Shown here: positions 1-6,623 of the stretch, one piece after another | Position numbering within the stretch: the first letter of the stretch is position 1 | How the letters are laid out: each line of letters starts with the position of its first letter | DNA from: Treponema sp. UBA4326 | GTDB lineage: Bacteria; Spirochaetota; Spirochaetia; Treponematales; Treponemataceae | Assembly (NCBI GenBank): GCA_002393835.1 | Contig: DGTW01000235.1 | Location: 1-8,071 of the forward strand | DNA: 8,071 nucleotides | Direction: 5' to 3' | The notes under the pieces: model-generated | The model's input: the letters and a program-made list of their open reading frames with translations, nothing else | Told to the model about the DNA's origin: nothing | Database searches by the model: none | Position numbers and translations under genes: made by a program

Positions 1-1038
1 GAAAACTGGGGCTGCGGCGGAAACATGAGGCCAGAATTCTATGCTGACCTTTACCGCCGTTTCCAGACCTATGTGCGCCAGTACGGAGACAATAAAATCT
101 TCAAGATTGCCGGCGGTGCCAATGTGGATGACTACAACTGGACGGAAGTTCTCATGCGAAACGCCCACTGGCTCATGGACGGCCTTTCCCTCCACTACTA
201 CTCTTACGAATACCGCTGGGAAGAAAAAAAGCCGGCCACAGGCTTTTCAAAGGAAGGCTTCTACCGAATCATGAGGAATGCCCTCCGCATGGAAGAGCTT
301 GTCCGCCGTCACTCAGAGATTATGGATAAATACGACCCGGACAAGCGGATTGCCATGGTCGTGGATGAATGGGGCAACTGGTTCGCTCCAAAACCGGGCA
401 CGAATCCGGGCTTTCTGGAGCAGGACAATTCCGTTACCGATGCCCTTGTTGCGGGAATCACCCTTAATATCTTCAACAATCACTCTGACCGAATCCGCGT
501 GGCAAACCTTGCCCAGGCGGTCAATGTACTTCAGGCACCTGTCCTCACTCAGGGCGACAAAATCGTCCTCACACCAACCTGGCATGTCCTTCATCAGTAC
601 AAGGGCCATCAGGGAGCGACCTTGCTTGGAACAAGTGCGGCATATTCTTACTGCGGCGTAAAAGATGTCCCTGACTATAACCGAAGCCTGCGCGGAATCG
701 AGGCAAAAGAAGATGTAATTGTCCCGGGCTTAAGCGTTTCGGCCTCAGAAAAGGATGCTGATTCAAAATCAGGGGCAAAAAAACAGTATCTGGTTACGGT
801 CACGAATGTTGACGCAGAATCTTCAAAAGAAGTGGAAATTTCATTTGCGAATCTCGATGGAAGCATAAAATCGGCAAATGCAAGCATCGTCACCGGCGAA
901 AAATATGACACAATCAACAGTTTTGAGAATCCTGAAGTCGTCACTGAAAAGACTCTGGCCGTAAAAATCACAGGTTCAAACACGGTCTGCATCAGTCTTC
1001 CAGCCCATTCGGTCGCTGCCGTCACGGTTCTTGCATAA
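1..1038 (+). CDS. GH51 alpha-L-arabinofuranosidase, GNENWGCGG type (5' end outside window)
   Basis: This is the C-terminal part of a retaining GH51 exo-enzyme that removes terminal alpha-L-arabinofuranosyl groups from arabino-oligosaccharides. The reading frame is open from base 1 and begins ENWGCGGNMRPEFYADLYRR, which in this GH51 subgroup directly follows GN; the first codon (GAA, 1-3) should therefore be the catalytic acid/base glutamate. An internal ATG at 25 lies inside this conserved motif and is not a plausible start. The nucleophile is the glutamate of MVVDEWGNW (codon 367-369), 122 residues after the acid/base, as expected for the clan GH-A (beta/alpha)8 barrel. TPTWHVLHQYKGHQ and the C-terminal beta-sandwich, ending in PAHSVAAVTVLA, look complete. 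Roughly 190 N-terminal residues are missing, so presence or absence of a signal peptide cannot be judged. It is followed after 25 bases by a second, different GH51 gene. Family assignment is firm; substrate preference (arabinan or arabinoxylan oligosaccharides) is inference. Confidence 0.93.
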   Translation, partial: ENWGCGGNMRPEFYADLYRRFQTYVRQYGDNKIFKIAGGANVDDYNWTEVLMRNAHWLMDGLSLHYYSYEYRWEEKKPATGFSKEGFYRIMRNALRMEELVRRHSEIMDKYDPDKRIAMVVDEWGNWFAPKPGTNPGFLEQDNSVTDALVAGITLNIFNNHSDRIRVANLAQAVNVLQAPVLTQGDKIVLTPTWHVLHQYKGHQGATLLGTSAAYSYCGVKDVPDYNRSLRGIEAKEDVIVPGLSVSASEKDADSKSGAKKQYLVTVTNVDAESSKEVEISFANLDGSIKSANASIVTGEKYDTINSFENPEVVTEKTLAVKITGSNTVCISLPAHSVAAVTVLA

Positions 1039-1053
1039 AAAAAGCGTAAAAAA

Positions 1054-1057
1054 GAGG
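1054..1057 (+). promoter_or_regulatory. Shine-Dalgarno GAGG that selects the TTG start at 1064
   Basis: GAGG in an A-rich context sits 6 bases before TTG at 1064 (AAAGAGGAAAAAATTG). It supports that TTG as the start of the second GH51 gene. The alternative in-frame TTG at 1031 overlaps the end of the preceding gene and would add an eleven-residue lysine-rich leader with no family counterpart. Confidence 0.7.
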
Positions 1058-1063
1058 AAAAAA

Positions 1064-2557
1064 TTGAAAACAAAAGTCACTATCGTAAAAGATTTCACAA
1101 AGGGAAAGGTTGATGACAAGCTCTTCAGCTCATTTATCGAGCATCTCGGGCGTGCCGTTTACACAGGAATTTACGAGCCGGACCACTCCACCAGCGACGA
1201 GCAGGGCTTTCGAAAAGATGTAATCGAACTTGTAAAGGACTTGCGGGTCGGTCTGGTGCGTTATCCGGGCGGAAATTTTCTTTCCGGCTACAACTGGAAG
1301 GACGGAATCGGGCCAAGGGAAAGCCGCCCTGTCCGCCTGGACCGAGCATGGCACACAATCGAGACAAATCAGATTGGAATCGATGAATTCGCTGACTGGG
1401 CAAAAAAAGCCGGAACAGAAGTCATGGCCGCCGTTAACATGGGAACCGGCACAATTCAGGATGCGGCAGACATGGTCGAATACTGCAACTATCCTTCGGG
1501 AACAGCCTGGAGTGACTTGCGAATCAAAAACGGCCACAAGGAGCCTCACAAAATCAAATACTGGTGCGTGGGCAACGAAATGGACGGTCCCTGGCAAATC
1601 TGCCACCTGGATGCCGTCGATTACGGAAAAAAGGCCCGGGAAGCAATCAAGCTGATGAAGTGGACCGACGAAAGCATTCAGACAATCGTTTGCGGAAGTG
1701 CCTCTTCTTCAATGCCGACCTATCCTGAATGGGACAGAATCGTTCTGGAGCACACCTATGACCTCGCTGATTTCATCTCAATCCACCGCTATTTTGAAAA
1801 CAAGGGCGATGACGATGACTTTCTGGCTTCTTTCTACGACATGGAGCAATTCATCAAGACAAGCTGCGCAACCTGCGATTATGTGAAGGCCCTCAAACGA
1901 AGCAAAAAAGAGATGATGCTTTCTTTCGATGAATGGAACATCTGGTATCAGAGTAAACTTGAGCCACATCCCTGGATGACGGAGCCGAGAATCCTCGAAG
2001 ACCATTACTCACTTCTGGACGCCCTCGCATTCAGCGGCATGGCAATCACCCTTTTGAATCACGCTGACCGTGTAAAAGTGGCCTGTCTTGCCCAGCTTGT
2101 GAATGTAATCGCACCGGTCTTCACTGAACCGGGAAAGGGAGCCTACAAGCAGTCAATTTACTTCCCCTTCCGTGATGTTTCCCTTTATGGCCGGGGAACA
2201 GTCCTCACGCCTATAGTCCGCACGGAAAACAAGCTGACTCAGGCCTACGGAGAAGTTCCGGCTGTCATCTTCAGTACGATTTATAATGAAGAAAATGAAG
2301 AAGTCACGGTTTTCGCCCTCAATACGAACAAAAATGAGTCGTCTGAGACCCAAATAGACCTGTCTTCTTTCGGAAAAACTCAGATGATTATGAGGACTGA
2401 GCTGAGCGGAAAGGATCTTGGGGCAAAAAACAGCCTCGAAAATCCGGATGCAATAAAAACAGTTGAAATTTCACCAGTTCAGAGTGACAATAATATATAT
2501 GATGTGAATCTGAATGCTGCCTCATGGAATGTTCTCAGGTTCAAAATCAGCAAGTAA
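1064..2557 (+). CDS. abfA: GH51 alpha-L-arabinofuranosidase, GNEMDGPWQ (AbfA) type, intracellular
   Basis: This 497-residue protein cleaves terminal non-reducing alpha-L-arabinofuranosyl residues with retention of configuration. It matches the usual length of the well-studied bacterial AbfA enzymes (about 500 residues). Visible landmarks are the N-terminal LFSSFIEHLGRAVYTGIYEP and VRYPGGNFLSGYNWKDGIGP segments, the acid/base E172 in YWCVGNEMDGPWQICH (codon 1577-1579), FISIHRYF, and the nucleophile E290 in LSFDEWNIWYQ (codon 1931-1933). The 118-residue spacing of the two glutamates fits. A C-terminal beta-sandwich follows from about residue 375 and ends WNVLRFKISK. There is no signal peptide, so it should act in the cytoplasm on imported oligosaccharides. 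I chose TTG 1064 because GAGG lies 6 bases upstream and the protein then begins MKTKVTIVKDF as relatives do. It belongs to a different GH51 subgroup from the gene just upstream, and the kinase gene starts 22 bases after its stop. Confidence 0.95.
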   Translation: MKTKVTIVKDFTKGKVDDKLFSSFIEHLGRAVYTGIYEPDHSTSDEQGFRKDVIELVKDLRVGLVRYPGGNFLSGYNWKDGIGPRESRPVRLDRAWHTIETNQIGIDEFADWAKKAGTEVMAAVNMGTGTIQDAADMVEYCNYPSGTAWSDLRIKNGHKEPHKIKYWCVGNEMDGPWQICHLDAVDYGKKAREAIKLMKWTDESIQTIVCGSASSSMPTYPEWDRIVLEHTYDLADFISIHRYFENKGDDDDFLASFYDMEQFIKTSCATCDYVKALKRSKKEMMLSFDEWNIWYQSKLEPHPWMTEPRILEDHYSLLDALAFSGMAITLLNHADRVKVACLAQLVNVIAPVFTEPGKGAYKQSIYFPFRDVSLYGRGTVLTPIVRTENKLTQAYGEVPAVIFSTIYNEENEEVTVFALNTNKNESSETQIDLSSFGKTQMIMRTELSGKDLGAKNSLENPDAIKTVEISPVQSDNNIYDVNLNAASWNVLRFKISK

Positions 2558-2579
2558 AAAAGGAGAAAAGGCTTAAAAA

Positions 2580-4175
2580 ATGTCTGACATCAAGAATCTA
2601 ATCGAATCCGGCAATGCTATCGTCGGAATTGAGTTCGGCTCAACGAGAATCAAAGCGGTTCTTATTGATGAAAAAAATGCCCCGGCCGCACAGGGAAGCC
2701 ACACCTGGGAAAATTCTCTGGTAGATGGAATCTGGACTTACTCAGAAAAAGAGATAATTGAGGGATTGCAGTCAGCCTACGCCGACTTAAAGCGTGATGT
2801 AAAAGAAAAATACGGCATCCAGCTCAAAAAAATCCGGGCACTGGGCTTTTCTGCCATGATGCACGGCTACCTTGCCTTTGACAAAGACGGGAAGCTCCTC
2901 GTTCCTTTCAGGACCTGGCGAAACACAATCACAGGGCAGGCTTCTGAAAAACTTTCTGCCCTTTTTGACTACCCTATCCCGGAGCGATGGAGCATCTCTC
3001 ACCTTTATCAGGCGATTTTGAATGACGAAGACCATGTAAAAGACATCGCCTTCTTCACTACCCTCGCAGGATTCATTCACTGGAAACTTACAGGTCAGAA
3101 AGTGCTTGGTATCGGAGATGCAAGCGGAATGTTCCCCATTGATACCGCCAGCAAAAACTACAACAAGGACTTCATCGAAAAATTTGACAAGCTGATTTCA
3201 GACAAAAAATTCGGCTGGAAACTTGAAGATTTGCTTCCGAAAGTCCTTCTCGCAGGAGAAGATGCAGGAAGTCTCACGGCAGAAGGAGCAAAAATTCTTG
3301 ACCCCACAGGAGAGCTTGAGGCCGGAGCAAAAATGGCCCCGCCTGAGGGAGATGCGGGAACCGGCATGGTCGCAACGAACGCTGTCGCAAAAAGGACAGG
3401 AAATGTCTCGGCTGGAACCAGCGTTTTTGCCATGGTCGTCCTGGAAAAAGATTTGAGCGCGTCTTACAACGGTCTGATTGACCTTGTAACTACCCCTGAC
3501 GGTGCCCTCGTTGCCATGGCTCACGCAAACAACTGCATGGGCGAAATTGACTACTGGGTAAATCTTTTTTATGAGACAATCAAGGCTGTCGGTGGAGATG
3601 TAAACAAAGGAAAGCTCTACGACACCCTCTTTAACCTTGCCCTCACAGGCAAAAAAGACTGCGGCGGACTTCTTCCATTTAACTATCTGTCCGGTGAAAG
3701 CATCACTGGCCTTACAGAGGGACGGCCGCTTTTTGTCCGTGCCCAGAATGCGGATTTCTCACTTGCAAATTTCATGCGTGCCCATCTCTTTACGGCTCTC
3801 GGCGCCCTTCGCACCGGCATGGATATCCTCTTTGACAAGGAAAATGTCAAAATCGACTCTCTCACAGGCCACGGAGGATTTTTCAAGGCCGCTCAGGTGG
3901 GGCTTTCAATCATGTCAGCGGCCCTGCACACACCGGTTTCGGCACTGGAAACGGCAGGTGAAGGCGGCCCATGGGGAATGGCTGTCCTTGCAAGCTATCT
4001 GGTAAATGGAAAGGGCAAGGCTCTTGACGCATGGCTTAACGAAAATGTCTTTGCTTCAAGCAAAAAGACCACGATTGAGGCCAAAAAAGAAGACATCGAA
4101 GGCTTTAACGCTTTCTTTGCCCGATACACTAAAGGCCTTGCAATCGAAAAAGCCGCAATTGCAAATATCGAATAA
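2580..4175 (+). CDS. FGGY-family carbohydrate kinase, probable L-ribulokinase
   Basis: This 531-residue sugar kinase probably phosphorylates L-ribulose to L-ribulose-5-phosphate, the step between its neighbours araA and araD. The N-terminal domain opens with the phosphate-binding loop GIEFGSTRIKAVLID (residues 16-30). SAMMHGY (91-97), FRTWRNTITG (110-119) and ERWSISHLYQAIL (135-147) are typical of the subgroup. PPEGDAGTGMVATN (254-267) carries the probable catalytic base D258, and RTGNVSAGTS (272-281) continues the C-terminal domain. LTGHGGFFKAAQVG (428-441) and GEGGPWGMAVLAS (460-472) form the nucleotide-binding part. It resembles the kinase commonly found beside araA and araD in Bacteroidetes and Firmicutes, often labelled ATPase or xylulokinase, rather than E. 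coli AraB (566 residues). The ribulokinase role is inferred from context; xylulokinase is the main alternative. Upstream purine runs AGGAG (2561-2565, 14 bases away) and AAAGG (2567-2571, 8 bases away) could serve as ribosome binding site. No araB symbol is given because it is not a clear AraB ortholog. Confidence 0.85.
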   Translation: MSDIKNLIESGNAIVGIEFGSTRIKAVLIDEKNAPAAQGSHTWENSLVDGIWTYSEKEIIEGLQSAYADLKRDVKEKYGIQLKKIRALGFSAMMHGYLAFDKDGKLLVPFRTWRNTITGQASEKLSALFDYPIPERWSISHLYQAILNDEDHVKDIAFFTTLAGFIHWKLTGQKVLGIGDASGMFPIDTASKNYNKDFIEKFDKLISDKKFGWKLEDLLPKVLLAGEDAGSLTAEGAKILDPTGELEAGAKMAPPEGDAGTGMVATNAVAKRTGNVSAGTSVFAMVVLEKDLSASYNGLIDLVTTPDGALVAMAHANNCMGEIDYWVNLFYETIKAVGGDVNKGKLYDTLFNLALTGKKDCGGLLPFNYLSGESITGLTEGRPLFVRAQNADFSLANFMRAHLFTALGALRTGMDILFDKENVKIDSLTGHGGFFKAAQVGLSIMSAALHTPVSALETAGEGGPWGMAVLASYLVNGKGKALDAWLNENVFASSKKTTIEAKKEDIEGFNAFFARYTKGLAIEKAAIANIE

Positions 4176-4209
4176 AAATATCATCAAAATCAAACTGGAG
4201 GAATAAAAA

Positions 4210-5730
4210 ATGATTGGATTGGACGAATTTGAATTCTGGTTTCTGACAGGAAGTCAGGACTTGTACGGTGAGGAAACCTTAAAGCAGGTTGCCATTGACT
4301 CAAAAAAAATGGTCGAGGAACTGAACGCAAAGGCAGGATTCCCCTGTAAGCTCGTGTGGAAGGAAACACTTTTAACCCCTTCTGCCATTCACAAAACCCT
4401 TGAAGAAGCAAATGCCTACGACAAATGTGCCGGCGTAATCGTCTGGTGCCACACATTCAGCCCTGCCAAAATGTGGATTGCGGGCCTTAACGCTTACAAA
4501 AAGCCGCTCTTGCAGCTCAACACCCAGTTCAATGTGGAAATTCCTTATGCCACAATGGACATGGACTTTATGAACCTTAACCAGAGTGCCCACGGTGACC
4601 GTGAATTCGGCTTCATCACAAGCAGGATGGACTTGCCGCGAAAAGTGATTGTCGGCCACTGGCAGGATGAATGCACTCAAAAACGAATCGCCGACTGGAT
4701 GCGGGTTGCCCGTGCCGTTGCCGACGGAAAAACACTGCGGGTAATCCGCTTCGGTGACAACATGCGTGAAGTTGCTGTTACTGACGGCGACAAAGTTGAG
4801 GCAATGATTAAGTTCGGCTGGAGCGTTCCTTACTACGGAATCGGTGACCTTGTTGCCTACATGAACGAAGTAAGCCAGGGCGACATCGACGCTCTCTATG
4901 ACGAATACAATCAGAAATATGAGATTAACTTCAACACCGGGAACGGCTTTGACAAGGAATTCATTGTCGGCCAGATTAAGGAACAGGCAAAAATCGAAAT
5001 TGCCTTGAGAAAATTCCTGAAAGACAATAACGGAAAAGCTCTCTGCACCAACTTCCAGGACCTTCACGGCATGAAGCAGCTGCCAGGTCTTGCAATCCAG
5101 CGGCTTCTTGCTGACGGCTACGGCTTTGGTGCCGAAGGCGACTGGAAGACTTCTGCCCTGGTACGAACATTCAAGGCAATGACAGCAGGACTTGTTGTGA
5201 AAGGCAAAAAAGGAAACGCTTTCATGGAAGACTACACCTACAATCTCGTCAAGGGAAAAGAAGCCAACATGGGAAGCCACATGCTTGAAGTTGACCCTGA
5301 GATTGCAGTTTCTAAGCCAAAAATCGAAGTTCATCATCTGGGAATCGGCGACAAAGAGCCTCCTGCACGAATGGTCTTCAATACCCTCGAAGGGGAAGGT
5401 CTTGTTGCGGCCGTGGTCGATATGGGAAGTCGTTTCCGCTGCGTAGTAAACGAAATCAATGTAATCAAGCCAGAAGCTCCTCTTCCAAAACTCCCGGTTG
5501 CCCGAATGCTCTGGCAGCCTTACCCAAGCCTCGCAACAAGTGCCGAAGCCTGGATTTTAGCCGGCGGCGGACACCACACCGCATTCAGCAACATCGTCAC
5601 AAGGGAAATGCTCCAGGACTGGGCTGAGATGGTTGGAATCGAGTGCGTAGCAATCGGCAAGGAAAGTACAATTCCTCAGATTCGAAATGAATTGCGATGG
5701 AATGCAGCTTACTGGGGAGCAAGGCGATAA
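4210..5730 (+). CDS. araA: L-arabinose isomerase
   Basis: AraA interconverts L-arabinose and L-ribulose in the cytoplasm using a divalent metal, usually Mn2+. The protein has 506 residues against 500 in E. coli and is similar along its whole length. It opens FEFWFLTGSQDLYGEETL; CHTFSPAKMWI, NTQFN, DMDFMNLNQSAHGDREFGF, GHWQD and RFGDNMREVAVTDGDKVEA are all conserved. The metal and active-site residues are in place: E309 in GAEGDWKTSAL, E340 in FMEDYTYN, H357 in GSHMLEV and the HH pair at 455-456 in AGGGHHTAFS, corresponding to E306, E333, H350 and the H449/H450 region of the E. coli enzyme. The C terminus LRWNAAYWGARR is the usual family ending. GGAGG (4197-4201) lies 8 bases before the ATG, the strongest ribosome binding site of the operon. 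It sits 34 bases after the kinase gene, and its stop codon touches the araD start. Confidence 0.98.
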   Translation: MIGLDEFEFWFLTGSQDLYGEETLKQVAIDSKKMVEELNAKAGFPCKLVWKETLLTPSAIHKTLEEANAYDKCAGVIVWCHTFSPAKMWIAGLNAYKKPLLQLNTQFNVEIPYATMDMDFMNLNQSAHGDREFGFITSRMDLPRKVIVGHWQDECTQKRIADWMRVARAVADGKTLRVIRFGDNMREVAVTDGDKVEAMIKFGWSVPYYGIGDLVAYMNEVSQGDIDALYDEYNQKYEINFNTGNGFDKEFIVGQIKEQAKIEIALRKFLKDNNGKALCTNFQDLHGMKQLPGLAIQRLLADGYGFGAEGDWKTSALVRTFKAMTAGLVVKGKKGNAFMEDYTYNLVKGKEANMGSHMLEVDPEIAVSKPKIEVHHLGIGDKEPPARMVFNTLEGEGLVAAVVDMGSRFRCVVNEINVIKPEAPLPKLPVARMLWQPYPSLATSAEAWILAGGGHHTAFSNIVTREMLQDWAEMVGIECVAIGKESTIPQIRNELRWNAAYWGARR

Positions 5731-6450
5731 ATGAGCAATTATCAGACAATAAAAGAAGAGGCTTATGAGGCCAACATGCAGATTCCGGCGCAGCATCTTG
5801 CCATTTACACATGGGGGAACGTGTCGGCCTTTGACCCGGCGGCCGGGGTTTTTGCAATCAAGCCTTCTGGTGTGGCTTACCCAGAGCTAAGGCCAGACAG
5901 CATGGTAGTAGTGGATTTGGACGGAAAAGTCGTTGAGGGAAACTTGAATCCTTCCAGCGACACAAACACCCATCTTGTCCTTTACAAAGAATGGGCTGTC
6001 AAAGGCGGGGCAAAAATCGGCGGAATCGTGCACACCCACTCGACTTATGCAGTCGGCTGGGCACAGGCACAACGTCCCATCCCTCTTTTTGGAACGACCC
6101 ACGCAGACCACATTCAGTCAGTCGTTCCCTGCACGCCTTACATCACAAAGGACGCCCTCACCCGAAACTACGAGCTTGAGACCGGAAACCTGATTGTAAA
6201 GCATTTTACAAACGAGGGGCTAAACCCGGCTGAGACCACGATGGTCCTGGTGGCAGGTCACGGGCCTTTTACCTGGGGAGCAAGTCCTGACAAGGCCGTT
6301 TACAATGCTGCTGTCCTTGAGGAAGTGGCAAAAATGGCTACGATTACGCTTCAGGTAAATCCGGCGGCCACGCAGCTTCCAGCCTACATCATCGACAAGC
6401 ACTATCAAAGGAAGCACGGCCCCAACGCTTATTACGGCCAGAAAAAGTAA
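5731..6450 (+). CDS. araD: L-ribulose-5-phosphate 4-epimerase
   Basis: AraD is a class II aldolase-like metalloenzyme that converts L-ribulose-5-phosphate to D-xylulose-5-phosphate, delivering arabinose carbon to the pentose phosphate pathway. It has 239 residues against 231 in E. coli. Visible landmarks are TWGNVSAFD (27-35), the phosphate-binding KPSGVAYPEL (44-53), PSSDTNTHL (74-82), the zinc histidines H101 and H103 in GIVHTHSTYAVGWAQ and H177 in AGHGPFTWG, D126 in GTTHADHI, and the C-terminal HGPNAYYGQ with the tyrosine pair at 234-235. Retention of these residues and the ribulokinase-like and araA neighbours favour AraD over the related fuculose or rhamnulose aldolases and over UlaF/SgbE. 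The ATG follows the araA stop directly (TAAATG), and AAGG at 5721-5724 inside the araA end can serve as ribosome binding site, which suggests translational coupling. A terminator lies 47 bases downstream, so araD closes the operon. Confidence 0.97.
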   Translation: MSNYQTIKEEAYEANMQIPAQHLAIYTWGNVSAFDPAAGVFAIKPSGVAYPELRPDSMVVVDLDGKVVEGNLNPSSDTNTHLVLYKEWAVKGGAKIGGIVHTHSTYAVGWAQAQRPIPLFGTTHADHIQSVVPCTPYITKDALTRNYELETGNLIVKHFTNEGLNPAETTMVLVAGHGPFTWGASPDKAVYNAAVLEEVAKMATITLQVNPAATQLPAYIIDKHYQRKHGPNAYYGQKK

Positions 6451-6497
6451 AACTGAAACAAAAATTACATCCCAGTATTTTTTGCTTCATGTCTTTA

Positions 6498-6526
6498 ACC
6501 CTGCTTAAAATGCAGGGTATTTTTTT
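6498..6526 (+). terminator. Intrinsic terminator of the arabinose operon
   Basis: A perfect 7-bp stem, ACCCTGC (6498-6504) pairing with GCAGGGT (6512-6518), has a 7-base loop and is followed by A and seven T (6520-6526). It stands 47 bases after the araD stop. The stem and T-run are those of a rho-independent terminator acting on the + strand, separating the arabinose operon from the outer-membrane protein gene. Confidence 0.85.
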
Positions 6527-6542
6527 GTCTTCATCCCCCACC

Positions 6543-6571
6543 TAGACAAGGCTGACAAAAATCTCTAAAAT
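6543..6571 (+). promoter_or_regulatory. Predicted sigma70-type promoter of the FadL-like gene
   Basis: TAGACA (6543-6548) matches five of six bases of the -35 consensus. After a 17-base spacer, TAAAAT (6566-6571) matches five of six bases of the -10 consensus. Transcription would start near 6578, giving a leader of about 46 bases that includes the AGGAG ribosome binding site at 6612-6616. This is a prediction from sequence only; the A/T-rich setting makes chance matches possible. Confidence 0.5.
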
Positions 6572-6601
6572 GTCAAATTGACAAATTACAAAAAACTGTC
6601 A
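6553..6601 (+). promoter_or_regulatory. Probable operator: four alternating TGACA/TGTCA half-sites
   Basis: TGACA (6553-6557), TGTCA (6571-6575), TGACA (6579-6583) and TGTCA (6597-6601) are arranged symmetrically: 13 bases separate the members of each outer pair and 3 bases separate the inner two. The inner pair forms the perfect palindrome TGTCAAATTGACA (6571-6583). The array lies across the predicted -10 element and transcription start, where a dimeric repressor would block initiation. I cannot name the regulator; the pattern differs from the CRP (TGTGA-N6-TCACA), FNR and AraR consensus sites as I know them. Confidence 0.5.
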
Positions 6602-6623
6602 CTATAAAAACAGGAGCGTAAAA

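Noticed and set aside
25..27. ATG at 25 as the true start of the first GH51 gene
   Set aside because: The frame is open to base 1 and the preceding codons encode the conserved ENWGCGGN catalytic motif, so the gene is cut by the window edge rather than starting here.
1031..1063. Earlier TTG start for the second GH51 gene
   Set aside because: It overlaps the last codons of the preceding gene, lacks a good ribosome binding site, and adds a lysine-rich leader that AbfA proteins do not have; TTG 1064 has GAGG 6 bases upstream.
5053..5055. Glutamine in FQDLHG of AraA where E. coli has glutamate
   Set aside because: This position corresponds to E280 of the E. coli enzyme, not to the metal-binding E306, E333 or histidines, all of which are present; I see no reason to suspect an inactive enzyme.
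4372..5337. Long open frame of 321 codons on the minus strand inside araA
   Set aside because: It is fully antisense to a strongly conserved araA, has no family resemblance, and is cysteine-, phenylalanine- and valine-rich in the way typical of a reverse-strand shadow of a GC-biased gene.
6578..6608. Promoter reading TTGACA (6578-6583) and TATAAA (6603-6608)
   Set aside because: The 19-base spacer is long and transcription would start at about 6615, within or after the AGGAG ribosome binding site, leaving no usable leader. The TAGACA/TAAAAT pair upstream fits better, and TTGACA here is half of the palindrome.
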